Part shown: positions 52,285-64,000 of the stretch, piece by piece | Numbering within the stretch: position 1 is the stretch's first letter | Layout of the letters: each line of letters starts with the position of its first letter | Notes under the pieces: generated by a model | Seen by the model: only the letters and a program-made list of their open reading frames with translations | What the model was told of the DNA's origin: nothing | The model's database searches: none | Made by a program: the position numbers and the translations under genes | NCBI GenBank assembly: GCA_022570795.1 | Contig: JAKUDP010000013.1 | Span: 682,001-746,000 of the forward strand | From: Sphaerulina vaccinii | Taxonomy: Eukaryota; Ascomycota; Dothideomycetes; Mycosphaerellales; Mycosphaerellaceae | DNA length: 64,000 nt | Direction of reading: 5' to 3'

Positions 52285-53916
52285 TCAAAGTACATATCTG
52301 AAGCTCTTCCTTTCCATATCAGTAAGATTCTCCCACGTCTTCGAGTTATCTTCAGGCACCACAGGCGCATTGGAGTCCATAGACCCCACACCTGGTCTAC
52401 CACAAATGCGATCTCTCCTCTTGTTCGACCAGACGTAATACAACCCCAACAAACACAACATAAAGATCGCTCCAGCTTTCGTCGCTACAAGCACGTCTTT
52501 CCCGATCTGGTATCTTGGAGCTTCTTTCTGCTGCACAGCATATGGTGCGCAAATGTTACCGATTGCGAAAGCACCACTCATCAACACGGTGGCCAAAGAG
52601 CGCTTGGTATGGCCCGCTACATTCGCGGCGGTCCATTGGTACTTGATTCCCACTGTGAAGAGTGAGAAAGACACCATGTATATGCCGGCAAGCTGAGCAC
52701 CACGATTCTTGTGTGGCGCAAATGCCACGAGACATGCTCCTGTCAAGGACAGGCAGTATCCCATCACGGATATGGTCCAGCGCGATAAGAAGTGGTACCG
52801 CACAACCCAGGCTCCCAGAAGTGTTGTGACGATTGCAATGACACCTCCAGGCATGTTGAGTAGTGCTGCTTGTTTTGAAGTGTAGCCAAAGCCCTTGATG
52901 AGTGTTGTAGCGTATGTACCAAGGATTCCGGAGCCTGCTGAAATCAAGATGGTCAAGATGCCGATCAGCCAGATCTGAGGATCAATGCAAAGCTCGCGAA
53001 GTTGATGCCATTCGATCTTACGGCCTGTGATACCAGTCTGGTTCACCGATACGTGATGTATGAGAGCTGTCTTCTCAGCGTCGGTGAGGAATTTGGCACT
53101 CATGGGGGTGTCCGGAAGGAAGCAGAAGGAGAGAATTCCGACGACAAGACTGATGAGTCCTAGGACGAGAAACATGATGCCTATATATTATGTCAGTTGG
53201 TGTCATTCGACTGGCCTGGGTGCTGACTCACGCCACGATTCCATCGTGTCTGTTTCGACATGCTGGAAGCCAAAGGAGATCAGGCCTCCAAGCACAATAC
53301 CCGTTCCAATGGCTGAGAACCAGATTGCAAACCTGGCCGCTTGTTCGTCTTTCTTGTAGTACTGACTGCTCATAAGCATGAGAGATGGAGGAATTCCAGC
53401 ATCGAATATGCCCATCAGGATTCGTATGGCGATAAGCTGTGGATAGGTCTTCACTGCTGCTGTACAGGAAATGACTATGCCCCACAAGAACATATTTCCG
53501 CCCAGAAACTTCGCGAGAGGTACTTTGTTTAATGCTATTCCGACCAATGGCGATACAGCAAGATATGCCCACCACAGCGATGATGCGATGTTATTAAGCT
53601 CGTTTCCTTTCAGCTTCAGATCCTGCGGTAATCCCATGACAATCGCGTAGTTGAGCAAGAACTTGTCTAAGAATTGTAGGCCGTAGATGAACCACAGTAG
53701 CGGCAGAATTCGGTAGTCTATCTTCCGCTTGAGCTGATGTATGTTGATTTCTTGTTCTCCAATGATGTCGGCATGGTTGCGAAGATAGTTGTAGGCTTCG
53801 TCAATCGACCTCTTCGATCCATCGACAGTAGCAACAAAAGCTATTGGGCTCTGTATCGTAGTGTTTACGCGCTGAAGCCTTTCGGCGGAGTGGACCTTCT
53901 CGTTGTGGCTTGCCAT
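52285..53916 (-). CDS. MFS permease of the allantoate (Dal5) type
   Basis: Exons 53916-53232 and 53180-52285 join in phase over a 51 bp GTGAGT...TAG intron (ESW|RIMFLVLG) to 526 residues. I chose the ATG at 53916 (AACCAAATGG context); the frame reaches another ATG at 53997. About twelve membrane helices are visible. Family features include RKIDYRILPLLWFIYGLQFL, LDKFLLNYA, LKGNELNNIASSLWWAYLAV, IRILMGIFDAGIPPSLMLM and YYKKDEQAARFAIWFS, typical of anion:cation symporters for allantoate, nicotinate or similar organic anions. The substrate cannot be read from the sequence. Confidence 0.9.
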
Positions 53917-55406
53917 TTGGTTGTTGAAGTTGAATAAGTCTAGCTGCAGGGGAAAGCCCATGCCTAAGGGGTTCGGAGGCAGTGGTACGAAGAACATAGA
54001 TATAGCACATAGACACAGAAGAGCTGGCTGGCATTCCTAGCCTTATCCTAAACCCGTTCCTCGTTGGCAGAGCAGTATTGTGAGAGAAATCGAGACCGCA
54101 AATCAACAGCTGCCAGATCATTTCTCCCAAAGCTTGGTGACATTGTGCGTCTAGGACCACGATTGACAAAGTGCCCGGCATCCTAGGGTTAAGGTTTGGC
54201 CAGAGACGCTTCGCTGGTAGCATATCCATGTCTTCGCCTCTTGGTGTCCAGGCGCCGTAGGCTGATCTGTGATGGCCGGAAGGAGGCAACAGGCTGTAGC
54301 CGGATTACAGATGGCACAAGATGATCTGTGAGGCGGTTACTACTGGCCGTTACATGCCCTCGTCAGAGAGTTATCAGGGTCTGCTGGCTGATGGCGTTTT
54401 GTTGTCTGCATGGATGACTTCCTGGTCGGTAGATCTCCCACCACACCAGCTAGCTATCAAAGGTAAGCATCGGGGATTTTATCCGGTTGGCATGCTCTTT
54501 TGAGGTGCATGATGTGCGCTGTGCATGAAGGTTGAATCACGAAAAGTTTCCGATGTCTCACTCAGACACAAAGGCACTTCGCCATTGTGATAGAGCAGCG
54601 ATCATCACCGTGGACCAGAGCGGTCGAAGACGGAGTCTGCTATAAGCTGACGCAATCTCGTTCAGCGATCAATGCGCGGAAGTGAAGCACATGGCAGAGC
54701 ATGAGATGAAGTTGAAGTTGAGTTGATGGCGTCCGTAAAACGGTCCGACATGGTTTGGCTGACATGCCAAGAATAGACTAAATCTGACATTACCGAGGAC
54801 ATCCTTTCTCTATCTTTTGCCTGAGGCCGCCGAGACCGTTCCTCTAACATGCTTTGCCATGTTTGATCTGTGACGAACACGCTTCTGGAGCAACTCTGAT
54901 ACTTGTTGCTGACTCTCAACTCTGCACCCAGAGACTCCGCGGGGAACCACTTCCAACAGGATCATCAGGCTCTTCAAGCACGTTTCCCAGGTTGATTGGT
55001 AGCAGCTTGAAAGTATCATGACTTTGAAGACACGACATCCTGTCTATGCATCTGTGGCCAGCGGTGTGAGAAGTTTGCGCTCCACGAACTGCGACCAGAG
55101 GGTATGTGATCTTCTGCTCGTACTCGTATGCTACTCATGGCATTGTCACAATAACTTGTTTCAGCAGAAAAATGAGGATGGTTAGCGAGGCAGTGGTCGT
55201 GTTATCCATTCCACTGCTGCTCATACTTTCGTAAGCAGTGCCGATCGGCGCGCACCTTAACTTCGCCCCAAGTTACCAGGGTCCTTACCCATGAAGAAGA
55301 CTTGCCAGGTCGAGCGGTGGAAGGCATCGGCGAGCTGGAGGCCTCAAACACATGCATCAAGGCAGTCGAAACCAACAAGCGCTGCTCGGCGCGTTCGTTT
55401 GGGAGC
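53917..55406. other. Intergenic, no gene supported
   Basis: About 1.5 kb upstream of the permease without a recognisable protein. The minus frame at 54289-53801 overlaps the permease start and is a shadow. No repeats were noticed. Confidence 0.4.
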
Positions 55407-55823
55407 TTAGGAGAGCTTGTAATCGAACGGAAGTACGGCACGAAGTGCATCAATGCTGCTCTCGTCAGCCAGCTTTGCCATGTCACCAGTCCGCCATTCT
55501 TGTTGATCCCTCTTCATGTATACCAAGAGTGAAGCTCTCCAACTCTCGCCACCAAATTCGCAAGATCTAGGCGGCACTATCGCATCCAGGGACTCACAAG
55601 ATCTGTGCTCGGTACCAGAACGTTTCGTGGAGACCATCGGCACCGAATACGGACCTGGTCTGAGGCAGGCAGCCTGGTACATATCCCCACACTCAAGGGC
55701 ATCATGTAAGTAATCATACCAGGTCTGTGCCCGATTACAGCATGGATTCCGGCCGCTGATCACATCTAGGGGCTTCAACTTCAGCTCCCTCTGATCTGTC
55801 TTCACCAGATTGGTGAAACGCAT
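55407..55823 (-). CDS. Hypothetical protein, doubtful
   Basis: From the ATG at 55823 the frame encodes 138 residues with partly coding-like composition: ELKLKPLDVISGRNPCCNRA, TWYDYLHDALECGDMYQA and a C-terminal DMAKLADESSIDALRAVLPF. A second minus frame (55486-55202) overlaps its end and could be a further exon. No family recognised, no signal peptide. It lies just upstream of the sugar transporter's 3' end. Confidence 0.3.
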   Translation of the reverse strand: MRFTNLVKTDQRELKLKPLDVISGRNPCCNRAQTWYDYLHDALECGDMYQAACLRPGPYSVPMVSTKRSGTEHRSCESLDAIVPPRSCEFGGESWRASLLVYMKRDQQEWRTGDMAKLADESSIDALRAVLPFDYKLS

Positions 55824-55926
55824 GTAGAAATGGCTCTGATGACATTACCCCCAGATGGGCGATAGCATTGTATGATGAGTAAGATCTTGTTATGTTATAC
55901 GCCATTCCAAGGATGCCCACTTCTTC

Positions 55927-58001
55927 TCAGGCTTTCATACCACTGGTAACGCTGCTGCGTCTCGCCATGCTGGCACGACGCTCACTCTCGGCCTCTGGGT
56001 CTGCGAATTGATATAGGGGCTCGAAGGGTTCCACGTCCCGTCGTAGAACGTGCTTGTTCATGTACCAAGGTAGCTTCTGCGTGTAGTACTTGGAGTGTTC
56101 TCTGTTGCCGACGTTGAAGACATTGTCAAGTTCTTCGAGCGTCAGATTCTTCGTCTCCGGCAAGAGGAAGTATGAGAAGACCCAGCCGAAAACGTTCCAA
56201 GCTGCATACCAGCAGAATGCTCCAGTAGGCGTGAAGGCGTCGCGCAGTGCAGGCCAGGTCAGTGAGATAATGAAGTTGAAGCCCCAAGTGGTTGCCGTGG
56301 CGAAGGACATGCCTACATCACGAATGTACAACGGGAATGCCTCTGCACTATATGTGAAGGGAACCGGGCCCATTCCTGGACTGTAGAACACCATGAAGAG
56401 GTAGATGGAGGCCGCAATGCTGCCCAGCTTGGCAGGACCAGTGATTAGACCATCTGGACCGGCGGCAGGATCGGTGCTAGGAGTATCGGGGATGAGGAAG
56501 GAGAAGCCACACCAGAACAGGCAGATGGCCATGAGCGGAAATGTGGTAAGCAGTAGATTGCGACGACCAAAGGTGTCAATCTGCAGCGCTATTAGTCACG
56601 TATGGTAGAGAGAAGGTGTTGTGATCCACTTACAGTGTAGATGGCAGGAATGGCAAAGAGCCAATTGACGATACCAGTTCCAAGCGAGACGAGGAGTGCC
56701 TGCGGCTCTGTGAAACCACCATCCATAAAGATCTGGGTAGAGTAGTACGCAATGACCTGTGCGTTATTAGTAACGAACAATATGTAGTGCTCCTGGAAGT
56801 GGACTTACGTTGACTCCACAGAATTGCTGCATGAACATAACGAAGAAAGAGCTCTGAGCTGCGCGACGATTGCGACGGACGAAGAAAAACTCCTTCCAGA
56901 GGTTCTTGCCTTCGCGCTCAGCAGCTTCGACTTCGAGCAGCTTGTATGCATAGTACATATCGCGCGCAGCCTGCATATCGTGCGAACGTAGGCGCTTCAA
57001 AGCGTCATACGCCTTGTCGAACTTGCCCTTCTCCATGTATTAACGAGGACTTTCAGGACACAAGTAGACCTGAATCATAACCAGAAGTGGTGGAATCGAT
57101 GTCGATGCCAACATCCAGCGCCATTGAGTATCAACGCCGAGAAAGTCGGTGTTTTAGAATGCAACAGAGGCAACAAAACCAAGCATGATGCCAAATGCTG
57201 TCCACATTTGCCACATCATGGTGAGAGCCCCACGAATGTTCTTTGGTGCGGATTCGGCAGCGTAGACTGGTGTTGTGCTGGACTTAGCACCAACAGCGAA
57301 ACCGAGGGCGAAACGCGCAATCAAGAGGTTGTACCAGGTGTCAGCAGCGGCCATCCAGAGTCCAGCGACGAAAGAGATGAAGCAAGAGATGAAGATCGTT
57401 CCTCGTCGACCAAAGAACTTATTGAGAGGAACATTGGTCCAGCAGCCGATAAGCGCAGAGCAGAGGTAGGGTGCACCATTGAGGAGTCCACGTCTCCATA
57501 CTTCGTCCTCTCCGATGTTGAAGGTTCGGAAGTAGAATTGCTGAGCGCCGTTCACTGCTGTCTGGTCCATACCCTGCACGATAGCAGAGCCAGCACAGAG
57601 TACCACCAAGAAGTATAGCATGAAGGGTTGTCGCCATCTGTGATCCAGTTCACCTTGTAGCCAGCTCTTCTCTTCTTCTGATAGTGCAGAGATCTGTTGG
57701 AAACCAGTCTCTGGAGATCGCTGATTGACGCGGGCCAGCAAAGCGCCCTCCGAAATGCTTCACGAGAATCCTGGAGTCCCTTGCTGTCCACGAATGCATC
57801 CACATCCCTGAGCACTTCCTCCTCGGTCATGCCAGTAAGTGGATTGCGAAGCTTCGCAGCCACTGTGACTCCCTCCGGACCAGTATTGACCTTCTCATGG
57901 TGGTCATGGTTGCCAGTTGATGACGATGCATGTGATATCGAATGCCTCTTCTCGGGCTCAATGTGGCTCGCAGCTTCTTCGTCCTTACGGATGTCCGCCA
58001 T
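55927..58001 (-). pseudogene. MFS sugar-type transporter, disrupted by one frameshift and two stops
   Basis: Exons 58001-56809, 56756-56634 and 56580-55927 join over introns of 52 and 53 bp. The family is clear: MLYFLVVLCAGSAIVQGMDQ and TAVNGAQQFYF, LIGCWTNVPLNKFFGRRGTI, ARFALGFAVGAKSSTTPVYA, VMFMQQFCGVNVIAYYSTQI, DTFGRRNLLLTTFP, PFTYSAEAFPLYIRDVGMSF and FSYFLLPETKNLTLEELD. The frame breaks at 57746-57748, where one more G on the coding strand would give FRRGALLARVNQ. In-frame TAA codons follow at 57154-57156 (VASVAF*NTDF, Gln expected) and 57040-57042 (CPESPR*YMEKG, Trp expected). It is therefore a pseudogene, still recent enough to keep all splice sites. Confidence 0.85.
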
Positions 58002-60142
58002 GTTTTCTGCTACGCTATGTCAATTTCCAAGAGTGCAGAAGAGATAGTTCGATCAGACAAAGAAAGACAAGACCTCATACTTATCCTTTCGTACACTCAC
58101 AGCTAGCGAATCCTACTCAACGTCGATGGCGCTTGTCGTGTGTGCCACCACACGAAAAGCGTACTCGCGTGCCCAGAGCATGTTGGCAGACGTGTGCCAT
58201 CGCTATAGAAGATTTGACGAGAGATCTTGGGAGTGGCCTGCTGCTCAGGTTGCGAGGAGTAAGGCTTGAGGCGGTCGCTCGGTATGGGTCGAATGACGCT
58301 ATTTCCAAGACTGAAGACTTGGCAGGAAAGAAATTCTGCGAACAACAACACCAGGCATAGGTTCATGCTGTGGAGTCCCCACATCGCCAATGTCTTGACC
58401 TGCTCCTCCACGTGCGGGTGCGTGTTCGGTTGGGAGTGGTTGCAACCTGATTGTCATGATCTTGGGTAGAAATGTGTTGGACTTGATGCCAAGCATCAGG
58501 TTGATGCGGCTGAAGAGGCGTCGCGGCACTGTCTCGTACGTGGAGGCTCTTTCGGAAGCAATAGCCGTATTGGCAGTCATATGAAATGCACATATGCGAA
58601 GAAGTGTCCACACATCTTATGGTCGCAGCCAAGGCTCTTCATTGTCGTGAGGCACTCCCAGATCAAGCCACCAATGTAACTCCGGACTTTCAAGCGATAC
58701 AGTATAGTGGCCAGAATAGAGCTCCGCGAGCGTTCTTTCAGCTGCAACGGTGAGTTCAGATACTGTGGATGGAGGCTGGTTGTCAATGTGTGCACTTGGC
58801 CAGGACAAAGTTGCAGGCTGAGTTGAGGCCGCACTTCTGATCAGAACTGCTACCTCTGCGAGATCTCTGGAAAGCTGATGTGTCCGGGGGTCGGGTTTTG
58901 CAGTGTAGTGAGCATGGACGCAACAAGGGCGAAGGTGCTTGCGCTCGGAGATGCGAGGATTCGATTGATGCTGGAGCCCCTATGGCGGCTGTCCAAGCAA
59001 GATCGTTAGGCCTTCTCAGGACACTGATCGAGCTCTCCCGCACCTCTTCATCTACCAAGTTGACTTTCTTCAGTGCTAATTGGGGTCGGCCAGGAAGGTG
59101 TTTGCACTCATGGACCTTTTAGGCTCTTTTTGCTGCAATGATGGATCCTCTTGGTCAAGGCTGTGTCGCGACGAAAGACATGATGAGGTTGATAACGGCC
59201 GGTGAGAGATCTGCCCGCAGACGGAGTGCAGTGCCATCTTCGTGGTGTCGACCGAACCGGCAGAGCATGCCGAAGGGAACGACTTCGCTACCCAGCCGAA
59301 CAGGCCGTGTCCTGGATCATCGGGTGGTCCATTGTGCTGGAAACTGGATACAGGTCCGCTTTCCGTTTCGGAGCTCTCGCAGTGCTTTCGGGGCGGGAGA
59401 TGGTTCTCTTGTGAAGTCGTCGAATTAAAGGTCCGTGATAGAACTACTTAAGAGGAGGAAGTCGCTGACGCGTCCTGTGGAAAGAACCAACAACAACAAT
59501 GCCAAGATTCTGCCTCTCCTTCCAGTCTTCAGATTCTCAACTTCGTCTGCAAAAACATCTTCAACATCGTGACTGTACGACGTTCCCACATGCAGAGTGG
59601 AGTTGACGTGTCACGTCCTATCTGACCCCTGCATCGCCTAGCTATTTTATAGCCTGCAGCGCGGCAGAGATGCCCACAGAAGAAGCTGCCACAGTTCTGC
59701 CGACCTCACCTATCGTCAACATGTGGAAATACCACAACCTTAGCTCGATTCTAGCGCCTCAGATCTGGTTCCTCTGATGCAGCCTCCTTGCAAAGCTTTG
59801 TCAAGTGATTCCACAAAACGGGGAAGACGAACGTCGCACGGTATTATGGAGAAGGTAGCACTGCATCTAGTTTCCATGCAGCGAATAGATTGCAGCGCGA
59901 CAATGATTCTGCGGGCCATCTCGCGGTGAGAACACCCTCTTCTTCGCTTGTGTCTCCTGTCAACTCCAAACAAGCACTCGTTCTTCTCCAATTTCAGGCT
60001 TTCGCTCACTCGTTCAGCCTTCTTCTTTGGCGGAGGATCGGCCAGACTCACACCACAGATCTAAGACATTTCGCTTTCAGTCCTTTTAGCTCCCATGAGC
60101 TAGGTTCGACCGTGTTGGTCTAAAGACTGGTGGTCTGCAAGA
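58002..60142. other. Gene-poor stretch
   Basis: About 2.1 kb without a supported gene. Frames such as minus 60051-59740 and plus 59138-59451 have no motifs and mostly lack a good ATG. The last part is the likely promoter of the rhodopsin-fold gene. Confidence 0.4.
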
Positions 60143-61414
60143 ATGTCGAACATCATCTTCGAAGACAAAGCTCCCAATGTGGCAGCTACCATAATCATAC
60201 TGGTTGCCATATCAGCCATTGTCTTTCCACTACGAATCTATACGAGAGTCAAGCACAATGCATTCGGATGGGACGATTGGTCGATGTGTGCTGCTCTTGT
60301 GAGTAACAATTGACAAAGCATTGCTCACCATCAAAGTACTGACTACTGGCCAAGATACCATACTCGGCACTAACAGTCTTCTGCTTGGGTGGATCGTTCA
60401 TCGGCGTTGGTGTCCACAAGGAGAAGCTTGACGAGGACAACACAGAACACGCAATGATGGTGCGAACAAACACTCCGCCACACATACAAGGTACTGATCT
60501 GGTTCACGCAGTGGTTCTTCTTCTTCGAGATATTCTTCTGCATAGCCATCATCCCTATAAAGCTCAGCATCTCACTCATGCTCATGCGTGTTGCCGGCCC
60601 CAAGCGCAACTACGTCTACGCCCTATGGACAATGGCCACACTGTTCATCCTAGCGAACTCTATCAGCTTCTTCTATATTCTGCTCCGATGCAAACCGATT
60701 CGCTATGCTTGGGATACTACAATACCAGGAGGGAAGTGCTTGCCAAGTCGTGATCTGGCAGATGTCTACTACTTTGACACTGCTGTCAATATCCTCGCGG
60801 ATTGGTTTTGCGCGTTGATGTGAGTCTCCCTGTCTCGACCCCATGATTACGCGATTGACTGACTTGGCGACAGACCCATACCACTACTCTGGAACCTGCA
60901 CCTCAACACCAACGCCAAACTTTCCGTTGGCTTCCTCCTGTCATTGGGAGTCTTGGCCTCCCTCTCCGCATGCATCCGACTCAAATACACCGTGAACCTC
61001 AACAACAGCGACGACTACCTCTACAGCGTCGCAGACGTAGTAATCTGGGGCTATGCAGAGAACGGTGTAGGCTTCATCGTAGGCTGTATCTCAACCCTTC
61101 GACCTTTGTTTCGCAAGATGTTCCATTTGGGTGGGAGCGACTCACTCGGAGAGCTTAGTGGTGAGAGGTATAAGCACGATCGGGACGGACTGGCTTATCA
61201 ACGACGTCCGACCGATAATGACAGCGCCTTCGGTATGAGAAATAAAGGTGGATTGAAGACCAATGTGACGAGCAGGGAAGCAGGAAGGAAAGTGTCGAGT
61301 GATTCTGGCAGTACGAGTGAGGAGTATATCTTGCAAGATATGTCTGGCGTGGACAAGAGGCAGGAACTTCATGGGATCCAGGTTTCGAGGAGTGTACATC
61401 AAACAATAGCTTGA
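60143..61414 (+). CDS. Rhodopsin-domain (SAT4-type) seven-helix membrane protein
   Basis: Exons 60143-60298, 60355-60459, 60512-60819 and 60874-61414 join in phase over introns of 56, 52 and 54 bp to 369 residues. The protein opens with the first helix (VAATIIILVAISAIVFPLRI), then NAFGWDDWSM, the family's hallmark between helices 1 and 2, and continues with WFFFFEIFFCIAIIPIKLSI, YALWTMATLFILANSISFFY, the conserved RCKPIRYAWD, DWFCALIPIPLLWNLHLNTN and ASLSACIRLKYTVNL. The C-terminal 90 residues are cytosolic and polar. Such proteins are common in filamentous fungi and mostly uncharacterised; relatives sit in the plasma membrane. Confidence 0.9.
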
Positions 61415-62075
61415 GAATGTCAAGACTAGCCGCAGTGGAGAATGACTTTTCCTCCATCTGTGAACCGCAGCGCTTGGGGCTGTAGGCAACTTCGTATGAT
61501 GTGTGGTGTACGAGAAGGCGACTGACTATGGCGAAATTTGGCGGCTCGTGAAGCTCGTAGCACTGCCCCATGCGAGTGAGTACGCGTACACTAGAGTTGT
61601 GTTATGCCGATATTCGCAAGTGGTTTGTTTTGGCTTTCGCGTTCGGTAGTTGGTCGGTTGAACATGATATTAAGTAGTATACCAACAGCCGCCTCCATTC
61701 TCTCCTCATTTCTGCATCTTCTGCATGCGTTCTTCAGCTTCCGGTTCGACTGGCCCACTTCTGACACGTCGTCACTCGACAGAGAAGGACATCGACTTGT
61801 TCACAACGTGGATTAATATCCTTTCAATCTTTTGCTATTAACATATAGTTCTGCGACCAGTGTTGTTCAGCAACCTTCTCTAATCGCTTTTGACTTCAGC
61901 AGTCATCTTCTGGCTCAGATGGCGATTGTCCAAATCCAATCGCATCGCAAGTCTCGGATATGCTTGGGCGTCTTTTCCCGTTTCCATCAAGAAGCCTACC
62001 AATAGGCAGATCAACAACTCCAAACACCACGCCAAATCCAACAGCGAAGGAAAACAAGATCACTCGAGCTCATGA
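61415..62075. other. Convergent intergenic stretch
   Basis: The 3' sides of the rhodopsin-fold gene and the PAP2 gene meet here. No supported gene; plus frames at 61604-62075 look like shadows. Confidence 0.4.
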
Positions 62076-63401
62076 TCAAGCCCACTCTTCCACGATGACC
62101 TGCGGCCGGTCAATCTTCTTCGATTGCGCCGTACTCGGGATGGGCTTTCTCAGCCGCAGCACTTTGCACAGCAATGCCTCCGCCGGTAATAGCACATACC
62201 AGACTCGGTTCAACAAGAACGATAGTCCAACCGAGAATGTCGCTACCACAGCATCCATGTAGTAGTGATTCGCTGTCGCCACAATGATGGACAGAACCAG
62301 GGTAGGGTAAAGAATACCAGCAACAATCCAGAGGAAGCTGAAGACTGGGCTCTTGCCCGTTCGTCGTCCGCGAAACATGCTGAGAATGCCAGAATGCCAA
62401 AGGAATGTGCACCCGATGATGAAAGCATAGGTGAAGTGCAGCGATGGCATGGCAGCCAATTCATTGACACTTGCGCCTCCAACCCAAACACTCTCGGCGT
62501 GATCTTGTCGTACTGTATCGCGGAAGCCGAAGGACTCGGGCAGTAATCGAGGTGGCATGCATGGCCAGAAAGAGAAGATGATGAATGCGGAGAAGTTGCC
62601 TAGCGTCATCGTTCGGCGAGCCAGAGCGAAGTGGTCGTGTGAGGGCGCGATGTAGTACCACCAGGACAGGAAGCTGTGATGCCACGTTAGCGAAGCGATA
62701 CGCATTGGGATAAGCGATACTCACGCCACCGTTCCAGGAATATGAACCAGAGAGTAGAACTGGTTGAATAGTGTCATGATCGTTAGGTGGCCGTTCAGAA
62801 AGAACTGTTGGAAGCTGACTTCTGTGATCGGAAAGAAGATGCTGAAGATGGTGTTGTGCTCAATGTTCAGAATAGCAATGCCATGCTGTTGCGCCAATTC
62901 TGTGACTTCGTTGTGCTCGTTTCTGCTGTACAATGCTGCGCCAATCTTCTTGGTCATGGCGTATGCTAGGAAGTTCAAGGCCCAGTAGAACATTTCGACC
63001 AGGAATGGAAATCGTTGTAGGATTCGTGAAGGGAAGTTCATATTCGAGTCGGACTGTGAGACGAATGGACTTTGCGATAGGTCCATGCTGGCCTTGGGTC
63101 GGCCTTCTGGCGAAGTGCTTCTGCTAGAGGATCGCGATATCGTTCCATCGTAAGCGACGTTTTTGATTAACGACTCCGTGGATGAGTCCTTTGAGGGTAT
63201 TATGTGGAAGTTTCGATCGCGATTCACTATTAATGATACCAGCATGATGGTGACGACCAGCTGTGCAGCACATTAGCATTCCCCTCGAGCATATTCAGCG
63301 AGTTGCAGTGCCATGCATACCAACGGCTCAAACCACGCTCTCGCCTGCGACTGCGGCTTGCCCAAGTCAGGCATTGTGCTGTTGGACGTCGCCATGTCCA
63401 T
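62076..63401 (-). CDS. PAP2-type inositolphosphotransferase-like membrane protein (Aur1/Ipt1 family)
   Basis: Exons 63401-63321, 62725-63260 and 62673-62076 join in phase over introns of 60 bp (GTATGC...CAG) and 51 bp (GTGAGT...CAG) to 404 residues. The short first exon (MDMATSNSTMPDLGKPQSQA) leads into a first helix LLVVTIMLVSLIVN. Several helices follow (FPFLVEMFYWALNFLAYAMT). The PAP2 catalytic motifs are near the C-terminal half: AAMPSLHFTYAFIIGC and ATANHYYMDAVVATFSVGLS, with the two essential His and the Asp. Yeast relatives move phosphoinositol to ceramides in the Golgi. The exact substrate is open; it could also be a lipid phosphatase. Confidence 0.85.
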
Positions 63402-64000
63402 CGTCGCTTCCTCTCCCCGTCACTCTCTATGACCAGGCCACACCACTGTGTCGCTCAGTCCAGCCTGGCGAAGTAGAATCTCGTACAGTATTGTTTGACC
63501 GGAGTAGAGGCCGTAGCGTCGAGTCTGAATCCGGAGAGCACGGAGGTGAGGTGGGAGGGTGGTTCGAGAACGAGTGGCGAAGATGGTAGACCGGTCGGAG
63601 AGGACTGCTGAAGCTGAAGATGTTCCGAGCACAAACTGGTGGTGGTAGAAGAGAAGCGCAGTGTAGACGAGGAATGGCCGGTGGTCGCGTGCTGAGAGAC
63701 ACAGGACAAGGAGGATGTTTTGTGAAAGCCCGATCTTCCGACGCCGCTTGAAACTGCCCAGTGCAAAAGTGGATCAGTGCACTGCCCTCTCAATCTCACC
63801 AAAGAAGAAAGGAGATTCTTCTTTGCTGGTCGCGTGGAGCAGCACCTCGATGTATTGATAGATCAGTACTGTACTCCAGTCGCCTTCTCATCCTCCGTCT
63901 CCGGGGACTCCTCTCCGCTTTATCCACTTCCCTTTCACTGTCAGACGGAGCTTGGAGGCTTGTCACAATTGGCTACGGCCACGAGGCGTCATAGGCGGAT
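63402..64000. other. Right edge, no gene supported
   Basis: This is the upstream side of the PAP2 gene. Minus frames at 63427-63802 are Ser/Thr-rich shadows with no motif. Nothing is seen running off the right edge. Confidence 0.4.

Noticed and set aside
1..64000. CRISPR arrays, operons, bacterial promoters or viral genes
   Set aside because: No regularly spaced short repeats with unique spacers and no such genes seen; intron structure and gene families are those of a fungus.

Overview
This 64 kb window looks like nuclear DNA of a filamentous ascomycete, most likely a Dothideomycete close to the Mycosphaerella group. I base that on short GT-AG introns of about 45-130 bp, compact genes on both strands, single-exon F-box-like, BTB, HET and DUF7587-type genes, an AspE-type septin, a PL4 pectin-degrading enzyme, and introns that look like the introner-like elements known from this class. 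No bacterial or viral feature was seen. All exon joins were worked out by hand from splice signals, reading phase and protein-family motifs.

Layout. 0-2.5 kb: decayed sequence at the left edge and a multi-exon gene of unknown function with a probable frameshift. 2.5-7.8 kb: a large protein with weak resemblance to UFL1, mitochondrial ribosomal protein uS14m, a small Cys protein, an F-box-like protein and a small mitochondrial-type protein. 8.4-9.3 kb: tRNA-related repeats plus a stray introner-like sequence. 9.4-18.4 kb: COX13, an F-box/LRR protein, a rhamnogalacturonan lyase, a small secreted protein, a small membrane protein with a GC-AG intron and a four-repeat Myb-like protein. 19.8-28.3 kb: a Cys-cluster protein, a frameshifted BTB protein, a SnoaL-like protein, a GT17 glycosyltransferase, a CaiB/BaiF CoA-transferase with an internal UAG and another F-box-like protein. 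28.9-32.7 kb: an interrupted two-domain DUF7587-like gene and an interrupted HET gene. 32.8-41.4 kb: an SDR, Sos7-like kinetochore protein, RS-rich protein, AspE-like septin and a hemerythrin-fold protein. 41.4-46.5 kb: fields of decayed ~100 bp tandem repeats around one coiled-coil gene, then a badly decayed paralogue of the DUF7587 gene. 47.2-50.5 kb: a divergent PNPOx-like/Rgd1 pair. 50.6-51.3 kb: a second cluster of the tRNA-related repeat. 52.3-64 kb: an allantoate-type MFS permease, an MFS sugar transporter pseudogene, a rhodopsin-fold membrane protein and an Aur1/Ipt1-type PAP2 enzyme.

Two themes stand out. First, several recognisable genes carry stop codons exactly where the family has Trp or Gln (TGG to TAG twice, CAA to TAA, TGG to TAA). 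These fit C:G to T:A mutation of the repeat-induced point mutation type; for the two UAG cases, A-to-I mRNA editing is an alternative. Separate one-base length changes in short homopolymers interrupt three more reading frames and may be real or assembly errors. Second, the window holds dispersed non-coding repeats: a tRNA-derived SINE-like family, introner-like introns in the septin gene with a matching intergenic copy, and several ~100 bp tandem repeat fields. Housekeeping genes (uS14m, COX13, Sos7, septin, Rgd1) are interspersed with accessory ones, so this is not a single-function cluster.
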